Below, piece after piece: positions 4,885 through 13,900 of a DNA stretch of 16,745 nucleotides. Under the pieces are notes generated by a model. The model saw only the letters and a program-made list of their open reading frames with translations. It had not been told where the DNA came from and did no database searches. Origin of the DNA: Caldilinea sp. (GTDB lineage: Bacteria; Chloroflexota; Anaerolineae; Caldilineales; Caldilineaceae). The position numbers were made by a program, and so were the translations under genes. Positions within the stretch are counted from its first letter, which is position 1; each line of letters begins with the position of its first letter. The stretch lies in NCBI GenBank assembly GCA_026389955.1, contig JAPLGY010000509.1, forward strand, positions 1 through 16,745, given 5' to 3'.

Positions 4885-7659
4885 ATGGCAGCCTACAACG
4901 AGCAACACCACGCGCACCTTCATGATTTGCCGCCCATCCCCCCCGATTTGGTGCCACGGCCGGTTGTCTGGGCAAAACTAGACCAAGCCTTGCGCTATCC
5001 GTTGACGGTCGTCGTCGCTCCGGGCGGGTACGGCAAGACAACCACGGTCGTCTCCTGGCTTCACCAAAGCTCGGTCGCAGCGACGGTCGATGTGGCCTGG
5101 TGTGGCCTGGAACGAGTGGACAACAGCCTGCATTATTTTTGTTCGCATCTCGTCGAAGCGGTTCAGCAGGCCCGACCTGGGGGATGTGTGCGGACCGGCC
5201 AGATCCTGAACGGGCTGGTCCCGCTGACGCCCGACAACCTGGCCAGCCAGCTTGTCCAGGATCTGGACGGACTGGGCCGCCCGCTGTTGTTGGTGATCGA
5301 CGACTGTCATCTGCTGGTGGAGTCAGCAGCACATGCCTTTTTGGAAACCCTGCTGGGAATGCTCCCCAGGAGCGTTTCGCTGATGATTTTGTCGCGTCGG
5401 CGCCTGCCGCTGCCGATGTCACGCCTGCGCAGCCAGCAGCGGCTCCTGGAAATTCGGCTGGGGGATCTGCTGCTGAACAGCGCAGAGTCCGCGCAGCTAT
5501 TGGAAGGAATGTTGCAGGTTCGATTGACGCCCAGAGCGGCCGAACTGGCCCAGCAACGGCTCCACGGCTGGGGGGCTGGCCTGCGTCTGCTGGCGCTCTC
5601 GCTGCGCGGCCAGCCAGAGGTCGAATCCTACTTGACCGACCTGGGACGCAACCCGACCCAGTATCTGACCGATTATTTCATGGACGAAGTGCTGGCCAAC
5701 CAAAGCTCTGCTATGGAATCCTTTTTGTTGCGAACGTCGATCCTGTCGATGTTGACGCCAGAACTGTGCGCTGCGGTGTTGGATTTTCCGCCGCGCACAG
5801 CGATTGCAGCGCTGTTGGACCAGGTAGTGGCGGACAATCTTTTTGTCGTTCCTTTGAACGAACAGGCGACGATCTATCGGTATCACGATCTCTTCCAATC
5901 CATGTTGCAGACAAGATTGCACGCAGTCTGTACGCCGGAGGAGGTGTCGGCAGCCTATCGCCGCGTGGCGGATTGTTATGTAGATCAGGGCCATGTGGAG
6001 CATGCCATTGACGCGTACGTGCAGGCTGGCGCACTGGAAGCCGCCTGTGACTTGATCGAGCGGCAGGTGGCTGTTTTACAAAACAGTGAGCAGTGGCAGC
6101 TCTTGAATACATACCTGCTGCTTCTGCCTGCGGAGCAGGTCGAGCGCAGACCGGCGTTGCTGTTGGCCCAGGCGTGGCTGCAGGCGTTTTATTTTCAACT
6201 GGGCCGCCAGCGCGAAACAGTGGCCAAGGTGGGGAAACTTCTGGAAGAGCCAACCAGCCAGCAGCCCTCTGCCAGGCTGGCCCGTCTGCGCGCCGAGCAG
6301 GAACTGCTGGCGGTCGACCACGAGATCTTTCCAGCCACCCTGGCCGATCTGCCCGAGGTGGAACGGCGGGTACGGGCGGTGCTGACGTTGCTGCCGGTGG
6401 AATGGCAGCATGTGCGTGGGACAGCCTGGCTCTACCTGGCGCGCCACTTTCAGCGCTGCGGCCGATTCCAGGAAGCAGCAGACCAGATCGAACAAGAACT
6501 GCAGCGGGCGGATCCTGTGCAGCAGACCTACATTGCCCGTCTCTACCAGGCGATCAGCGTGATCCACGCCTTGGAGGGCAAGATCGTCCAGATGCCATTT
6601 TGGTCGCGCGAACATCTGGAGGTGGCAGAACAGGCCCGCTTGCCGGCAACCGCTGTGTGGGCCCGACAGATTTCGCTCGCCTACCTTTTCAACCAGGTCG
6701 ATCGGGACGAAGAAGTCATCCAGATGTGCTATACGGTTTTCCGTCAGCCCTATGCATCCCCCGTGCATGCGCTGCTGATCATGGCCTATGCGTTGTTGTT
6801 GATTCTGGAACAAAGGCAGCAGCACAGCCGGGCATTGCAGATTCTGTCCGATCTGCGGGAGGTCTTCAACGTGATCGGCAGCCCGGAGACAAAAGCGCAC
6901 CTTCATTTTCTCGAAGTTGTGGCATCCATCTGGTCAGACAACGTACAGGCAGCCCTGCCATGGCTGATGCACTATGACATCTACCGCTCAGGCCCTGCAA
7001 CGCCAATTTTGGGCCTGACCTGGGGGTACGGCATGCTGGTGGTTCGGACGCCGGAAGCCTTGGCTGCCGGCGCTGCTGGCATGCGCCACTTGATCGAGAT
7101 CTATACCCGCCACAATGTCAAACTTTGGCTCGGCGAGACCCAGGTGCTCCTGGCACGCATCTATGCGGCGTTGGAAGAATGGGAGGCAGCCCTTCCGCTC
7201 CTCGCTGCTGCCCTTCTGGAGAACGCACAGAACGGGCTGAGGCGTTATTTTCTGGCGGACGACCCAGCGCTGGAGAGGATGTTGACCATCCTGCAAAATG
7301 ACCTGGCAGCCGGCAGCACGGCCAAACAGGCGATCTGCCTGCGCCGACGATGGATGGGGGGCCAGAAGATGTTGACCCAGCAGAGCCAGAAAGAAGACCC
7401 CTCTTTCGAAGCGGAAATTCAGAAGGCACCGCGCGCAGCCGAAAAAACCGAAGCCGCCGGACTGACCGAACGTGAAGTGCAGATCCTGCTCCTCCTCTCC
7501 GAACATTTGACCAAGCAGCAGATCGCCAGCCGTCTGTACCTGTCCCCGCACACGGTGGATAAATATGTCCGCAGCATCTATGCCAAGCTGGATGTCCGCA
7601 CCCGTCTCGGGGCTGTGATGCAGGCACAGGCACTGGGATACCTGCGTGCGGACGCCTGA
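4885..7659 (+). CDS. MalT/LAL-type LuxR-family ATP-dependent transcriptional regulator
   Basis: Large cytoplasmic signal-transducing ATPase that binds DNA through a C-terminal LuxR helix-turn-helix; 924 residues, close to MalT (about 900). ATG 4885 has AAGAGA 9-14 bases upstream; TTG 4879 in the same frame is possible. Order of parts: the typical opening (PPIPPDLVPRPVVWAKLDQAL), Walker A APGGYGKTT (residues 45-53, with A in place of the first G, as usual in this group), Walker B LLLVIDDCHLL with D139 D140, sensor-like LSRRRLPLPMSRLR, a helical winged-helix region, then a TPR-like helical repeat region (roughly residues 340-830). The HTH (859-918) contains LTEREVQILLLLSEHLTKQQ, IASRLYLSPHTVDKYVRSIY and AKLDVRTR. 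The ligand is unknown; in MalT it is maltotriose, bound by the TPR-like part. It sits between a sugar-enzyme group and a giant surface protein and could control either; the 22-bp spaced repeats just downstream favour the latter. Confidence 0.93.
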   Translation: MAAYNEQHHAHLHDLPPIPPDLVPRPVVWAKLDQALRYPLTVVVAPGGYGKTTTVVSWLHQSSVAATVDVAWCGLERVDNSLHYFCSHLVEAVQQARPGGCVRTGQILNGLVPLTPDNLASQLVQDLDGLGRPLLLVIDDCHLLVESAAHAFLETLLGMLPRSVSLMILSRRRLPLPMSRLRSQQRLLEIRLGDLLLNSAESAQLLEGMLQVRLTPRAAELAQQRLHGWGAGLRLLALSLRGQPEVESYLTDLGRNPTQYLTDYFMDEVLANQSSAMESFLLRTSILSMLTPELCAAVLDFPPRTAIAALLDQVVADNLFVVPLNEQATIYRYHDLFQSMLQTRLHAVCTPEEVSAAYRRVADCYVDQGHVEHAIDAYVQAGALEAACDLIERQVAVLQNSEQWQLLNTYLLLLPAEQVERRPALLLAQAWLQAFYFQLGRQRETVAKVGKLLEEPTSQQPSARLARLRAEQELLAVDHEIFPATLADLPEVERRVRAVLTLLPVEWQHVRGTAWLYLARHFQRCGRFQEAADQIEQELQRADPVQQTYIARLYQAISVIHALEGKIVQMPFWSREHLEVAEQARLPATAVWARQISLAYLFNQVDRDEEVIQMCYTVFRQPYASPVHALLIMAYALLLILEQRQQHSRALQILSDLREVFNVIGSPETKAHLHFLEVVASIWSDNVQAALPWLMHYDIYRSGPATPILGLTWGYGMLVVRTPEALAAGAAGMRHLIEIYTRHNVKLWLGETQVLLARIYAALEEWEAALPLLAAALLENAQNGLRRYFLADDPALERMLTILQNDLAAGSTAKQAICLRRRWMGGQKMLTQQSQKEDPSFEAEIQKAPRAAEKTEAAGLTEREVQILLLLSEHLTKQQIASRLYLSPHTVDKYVRSIYAKLDVRTRLGAVMQAQALGYLRADA

Positions 7660-7694
7660 AACTGCCCCATTGTCCCCCGCAGCTTCATCGCTGA

Positions 7695-7733
7695 AAAGGA
7701 CGTGAACGCGTCTCACAAAGGACGTGATCGCGT
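7695..7733 (+). promoter_or_regulatory. Two 17-bp direct repeats at 22-bp spacing, candidate activator sites
   Basis: AAAGGACGTGAACGCGT (7695-7711) and AAAGGACGTGATCGCGT (7717-7733) agree at 16 of 17 positions and are offset by exactly 22 bp, about two helical turns, so a protein could bind both on one face. They lie 36 bp after the stop of the LuxR-type regulator and about 180 bp before the giant surface gene. Confidence 0.5.
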
Positions 7734-7757
7734 ACTGGTCTTGTAAAGCCCAATCTT

Positions 7758-7763
7758 CATAAT
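7758..7763 (+). promoter_or_regulatory. Weak -10 candidate for the giant surface-protein gene
   Basis: CATAAT matches 5 of 6 of the -10 consensus. The position where a -35 should lie (7735-7740) has no consensus and directly follows the second direct repeat. That is what an activator-dependent promoter would look like. The evidence is slight. Confidence 0.25.
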
Positions 7764-7777
7764 CATATCTGGACCTA

Positions 7778-7806
7778 GATGGGTGGCACCGTCACCCATC
7801 TGGGTG
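7778..7806 (+). promoter_or_regulatory. Overlapping alternative hairpins in the leader
   Basis: GATGGGTG (7778-7785) pairs perfectly with CACCCATC (7793-7800) across a 7-base loop. The same CACCC (7793-7797) can instead pair with GGGTG (7802-7806) across a 4-base loop. The two stems exclude each other. No T-run follows, so a classical terminator is unlikely; it may be an operator made of inverted GGGTG elements or a folded mRNA leader. Confidence 0.4.
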
Positions 7807-7911
7807 GATGTCGCACCGAATAATACAGAAGGGAAGTAGCCGCCTGCTGGAAATCGGCTGTCTTGGCTTTTGGGCAAAAAGTTGAGTCTTTGGGTGTAAA
7901 TGGGAGTCGGT

Positions 7912-10900
7912 ATGATGCATTACAAAAAAGCTTTGATGCTCTCACTTGTGGTTGTATTGGCTGTGTGTGGGGGAATCTGGTCTGTGGCGTCGGTGGTGGC
8001 AGCCCCGTCTGGTGCAGCGTTGGCTGAACCGGCCCCGGCGGTTCAGCTCCAGACAACCGTACCAATCTCCGGTGTGGTCTTCCTGGACTACAACGGCGAT
8101 GGATTCCGCAGCACCGTCAGCCAGGAACCCTATGCCATTGCGGCGAACAGCACGATGAATGGTCTTTGGCCGGTGGATTCTGGCGTGGCAGGGATCACCG
8201 TGACCGCATACATCAGCGGCAGCGTGGCACCGGCAGCCACGACCGCCACCGATGCAAACGGGGTGTACACGCTGAATTTGACCGCAGGCCAGGCCTATCA
8301 GATTGTCTTCAGCGGCTACCAGAACAAAGGCTACACCGAGAGCGCGCGCGGTCGATTGACCGTTTCCGGGTCGGGTGCAGCAGCACAGGTGGAACCGAAC
8401 GCCTACACCAACAACGGGGTCACGGTCGAGCCGTCGGTGGGCAACGGCTTTGTGATTGTCAACCTGACCTCTGGCGCAGCGCTCAACAGCAAGCTGCATT
8501 TTGGGCTGGTCAAGGCGGAACTCTACAGCAACGTGGCCCCACGCGTGGCCTGGTCGCAGGGAACCGTCGGCACGACAGCTTCCACGGTAGGTGGTACGAC
8601 CCGCCTGCCAGTCATGAATTCGTGGACAGGTGGCGCGGAGCTGTGGACCTTCCAGACGCCGGTGCTGGAGCGGGACAAGGTGGGCACGGTCTGGGGCCTG
8701 GCCTACCAGAATGTGAGCGACCTGCTCTTTGCCTCGAGCCTGATGCGCCGCTATGCGCCTGTGTTGGCGAGTGATTCCAGGAATGACACGCTCTTCTTGA
8801 TCGACAACAACCGCAACGCCAATCCCAACTTCAATCCGAGTGGATCCGGGACGACAGGCACGCTGCTGGGGCAGATCAGCCTCTCGAGCCTGGGCATTGA
8901 CACAGGCGCTGCCATCACACGCACGCTGAGCACCAACGACGCCGAGGCCTTTTCTTTGGTCGGCAAGCGCGGCATCGGCGGCATCGACCTGACCACGAGC
9001 GGCTACAACAGTACGCTTTATCTGGCCAACCTGACCGACCGCAAGATCTATGGCTTGAAGGTCGGCGTGCCTGCAACCACCACACTGAGCAGCGCAGATG
9101 TGGTGGAACTGTCGGATGCGCCATGGATCACCGGCGACCCCTGCAACGGGATGGGACCCGCGCGGCCGTGGGCGGTGAAGATATACGACGACACCCTCTA
9201 CGTCGGCCTGGTCTGTACCGGAGAGAGTGCGCCCAACCGTGTGGTCTACATCAACGCTGGCACGTCGTCTGCATCTGGCGGCTGGAGCGCCGACAAAGAA
9301 CTCTTAAGCGTGACCGATGCAGCGCTGCGGGCTGTGCAGGTGAGCATGGGTGGACACCACGCATGCATGGTGAACGGCGTCGGCGGGGTGCAGTGCTGGG
9401 GGTCGAATGCCGCTGGCCAGCTGGGCAATGGCACGACCATTACCTCCAATGTGCCTGTGCAGGTCACGGGTCTGGTCAGCGGCGTGATCGAGGTGGAAGC
9501 CAGCCGTACCGACAGGACGAATGTGGATACGCTGTCCTCTTGCGCGCTGCTGGCAAATGGCACGGTGAGATGCTGGGGCGATGGCAGCAGGGGCCAACTG
9601 GGGCGGGGCGACACAACGGACAGCACGACCCCTGTGCAGGTGGAGACCTCTGCTGGTGTTCCGCTGGCCAACGTGACACAGATTGCGGCCGGCATCAACC
9701 ACTTCTGTGCAATTTCTGCTGGAAATCTTTTCTGTTGGGGCCGCAATGATTTTGGTCAAATTGGGAACAACACGACCAGCGACCAGACTCGGCCTGTACA
9801 AGTTCTGACCGGAGGTGTGACCTCGGTGAGCGGCGGCACACACACCTGTGCGGTGCAGGCGGGGGCACTGTGGTGTTGGGGGCTCAACGATGGAGGTCAG
9901 CTCGGGCGCGGCAGTTTCACAAACAGCAGCATCCCCCTGAAGGTCGTTAACAGCAACGTCGCTCAAGTGGATGCGAACAGGTACAACACTTGTTTCGTCA
10001 CCTCCAACGGGGGGAATGTCATGTGTGCAGGAGAGGGGTGGTACTACGCCAATGGGGTTGGACCCGTGGAGCTTGATGGATCCTCTTTTGCTTTTGTGGA
10101 GATATCTGGCAGCCCAGGAACCAACCTGGTTGGCGCTACGGCAGTTGCCGTGAGTTCCACAGCGGCTTGCGCCTTGATGGGTGACAGCAGCCTGAGGTGT
10201 TGGGGAAAGAATGCGAGTGGCGAGCTAGCGACTGGCAATACCTCCCCATTCGGCCGGGCTTACCCTTCCAATGTGCGCGGTGTGCAGTCACTTTCTGGTG
10301 GCACGAGTGGCACTGGTACTGGCACCACCTACGGGAATTTCTGTGCGGTGTTTGGCGGCCGTTATGACCAGCCTGCGCCCTACAATTTTACCCGCTACAG
10401 CAACGAGGGCAGCCTGGGGTGTTGGGGGTACAACGCTCAAGGCCAGCTGGGGAATGGCAATACGACCAACCAAACCGGTCCGGCCTATCTGAACCCTACG
10501 GTTCGCACCATCAATACCCCCCTCACCTACACTGTGCCCATCTCCAATGGGCAGTATCTGGCGACGCTCTTTTTCTATCACAACGCATCGGCGACGCTCA
10601 GTGTAACGGTGGAGGGCAGCGCCGCTTCTGTGGCGGTGGTTACCAACACGCAGACGGTGTACACGAGGGCTGTGACGATCAGTGATGGTGCGCTGAATGT
10701 GGTGGTGGCAGGCAGCCCGGCCTTTATCAGTGGTATCCAGGTGCGGCAGGACTTTGCCGGCCGTGCGCTGGTCTATGCCCATCCGCTGGCCGCAGATGGC
10801 ACGCCTGAGACCAGTACGGGGATGACCTGGACGCTGCCTATTTCCGTGCCGCTGAACTATGCGCGCTCTTCGACAATCAACGCCAGCACATGTTCGGGCC

Positions 10901-13900
10901 AGGAGGTGGGCACGCGTAAGAGCGCCAACTGGAATGCCTGGGCGGACAGTTACAACGATGCCTGGCACAGCGTTGTGACCAATAGGACCGGCTGCGGGCC
11001 GGTGGGGCGACGCATGACAGCGTGGCCGCAGCCGATGCTGGTAGACATCGAGTTTGGGCCGAACGGAAGAATTGCCCTGGGCTTTGCCGACCGCTTTGGC
11101 TATCAGATGCGTACCGCAGGCGACCAAAACGACAACAACTCGGCTACTAACTACATCACCCAAACCCACCCGCCAGGCAGTGCGGATACAGTGGGTACCG
11201 GCTACTATTCACCCGACTATGCGGGCGATCTGCTCTGCGCCACCGGGACAAGCACAGCCAACAACGCGTGGACGCTGGAGCCGAGCGGTCTGTGCAGTGG
11301 GGGCGGCAACACCAACAACAGCGGTGGGGCCACCGAGTTCTTCGGCGACAGGTTTGTCGATAGTCAAACCACGACACACTGGGAGCCTGCGCGCGGTGCA
11401 CTCTACACTGTGCCCGGTGCGCCGAGTGTGGCAGCCGACGCCAGCTATATCAAGAACACATTTTTTTACTTTCAGGGTCCTGCTACCTACAGCTGGACGA
11501 ACGGTGCATGGCTGCGCTCCCAAGGGGCGGTAGCCCAGAATGCGGGCTTCAGCGGCTCTGTTTCCCCCGACTGGCCCTACTCCGGCAACCAGGTGCATGA
11601 CTACGAGCTGTTGAGTGCACCGGCCCCTGTGGAGATAGGCGATCGTGTCTGGCGAGATCTCAACGCCAACGGACTGCAGGATCCGGGCGAGCCCGGCCTG
11701 GCCGGCGTGGTGGTGAGGCTGACCGATTCGCAGGGGAATACGACGCAGGCAACGACGGATGCGGCCGGCTACTTCCTCTTCAGCAGCGATGCCGACCCAA
11801 CGCCGACCAACGTGCGCAAGAATAGCAGCACAAGCCGCATTTACAGCCTGGACGGCAGCTCCTCGACCGAGATCAACCTGCTGCCGGCCGTGTCATCGCC
11901 CTTCACGCTGAGCGTTGCGATCACCCAGACGTCGCTGAGTGTGGGTGGTATCCAGATGTACCCCACCGTTGAGAATATCAACACCGGCATGGGGCCGACC
12001 AGCTCGGGTTCAGCCGACGGCGACCCGCGTGACAGCGACGGCATCGCCGAGATTGTGAACGGCGCAGATGCGAGCGTGATCCGATTCAGTGTCAGCGACG
12101 CTGGTACCAACGACAGCTCCTTCGACTTCGGCTTTGCGTTTGCTGCCCTCCCCATTGGGAACAAGATCTGGCAGGATGCCAACAACAATGGCCTCCTGGA
12201 TGGCAGCGAAACGGGTATCGCCAATGTGGCCGTTGAACTTTATATCGATGCCGACAAGAACAACATCTTTACACCCGGCACCGACAGGCTCATCCTGAGC
12301 ACCACCAGCGACAGCAGCGGCGAGTATCAATTTGTCAGCAAAATAGCGGGCAATCTGCTTGTGGTGATTACCAACACGAACTTCACCGTGGGCGGTGCTC
12401 TGTACAACAAACTGCCCAGCAAATCGTTGGGGTTCACCGCAGTGGACGGCAACACCGACCGCAACTCGGTCAGCCATGGCACGCGCTACGGCTTGCTGGG
12501 CAGCGGCGGCTACGTGGCATCCAATGTGGTGACGATTTCCAACCGCCGCGAGCCAGACACTGCGGTGGACGGCGACGATACATCTGGCAACCTGACAATC
12601 GACTTTGGCTTCATCGACGTGACCTCCTGTACGGTGGGCAACGGGGATGTGGGCGGTTCCATTTTCATCGATAGCAACTTCAACGGCCTGGTCGAGGCAA
12701 GTAAGGATCTGCTTCCCCAGGATGTGCGCGTCTTTGCCTACAACGCGCAAAACAGTGTGGTCATGTCAGCGACGGTGAGCGCCGATGGCCGTTATGTGCT
12801 GCCCGGTCTGTACAGCAGCCGCCCGGCGACTGAGACGTTGCGCTTTGAGTTCACCAATCTGCCCGACGGTTTTGGCTCGGGGCCTGATGCTTCGTACGGT
12901 GTGGCAGCAGGCACGGTGATTACCGGTTCGGGGACGAGCATTCAGTTCCGCAGCGGTGCCTCCTGCAACGTCAATTATGGCGTGACCAATCTTTACTCGT
13001 CCAGCTGCTCCAGCTCCTATCTGGCGCAGTGCGTCATGTACGGCGGTGCCTACAACGACGGCAACCCTCTTTCACCAGGCAGCAAGGCGGCCAACGGTGA
13101 CTTCGTCGTCAGCTACCAGTATGGGGCGCAGGGTGTCCGCACCGGCGACTATCTGGTTGAGGCCTCCGGGGCCAATGTGGGTGCGATCTGGGGCATGGCG
13201 GCGAACAAACCGCAGGGCACCCTCCTGGTCGCTGCAACGGTCAAGCGCACGGTACAGCTTGGGCCGTTGGGGCTTGGTGGGATCTACCGTATGACGTTGC
13301 GCGGCAACGATTCGCCGGAACGGTTTCTCAACCTGACACAACTGGGAATTGATGTGGGGGCCTCCAATATTCCCAGCAATGCTGTGCGATCTGCCGACCA
13401 TGACGACCCAGAGGTGGTTGGCAACTGGGTAGGCCGTGCCGGCATCGGCGACATCGACATGGACATCAGGGGACAAACTCTTTGGGTCACCAACCTCTAT
13501 GACAAGAAGCTGATCGCCATCAACATCGCGGGCAAGACAGAAATGTCGGGCACCAACCCGGTGACCGTGAACGACATTCTGCTCCAAACGCCCATCCCCA
13601 TGCCGGCGTGTCCGCAGTATGCGCCGACAGTGGGAGTGACGACCACGGTTGCCAGCGGCGAAGGTCGGCCGTGGGGGATCGCAGTGCGCAAGGATTTCAG
13701 CTCTGGCAAGGACTACGTCTACGCCGGTGTGGTCTGCGATGCCTCAATTTCGTTAGACCGCCAGCATCTGACGGCAGCCGTCTACCGCTACGATGTGGGA
13801 GCTGCCAGCTGGATGACGACGCCTCTGGTCAGCTTCCCGCTCAACTACAGGACATACGCGCAGGCCGGCAACGATATCTACCGCTACTTCCAACCGTGGT

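Noticed and set aside
4443..4925. Separate 160-codon gene across the end of the binding protein
   Set aside because: This frame is neither of the two that carry binding-protein residues and shows no recognisable motif; it is a by-product of GC-rich coding sequence.
2048..5422. Minus-strand open frame of 1124 codons antisense to the kinase, binding protein and regulator
   Set aside because: Its residues are low-complexity Arg/Gly/Gln/Pro text with no family match. It is the mirror of GC-rich coding genes whose plus-strand motifs are unmistakable.
10288..11169. Minus-strand ORFs of up to 294 codons inside the giant gene (also 11209-11598, 12010-12750, 13999-14883 and 15448-16029)
   Set aside because: They are shadows of the continuous plus-strand frame with clear RCC1 and SdrD-B repeats; none has a ribosome site or family motif.
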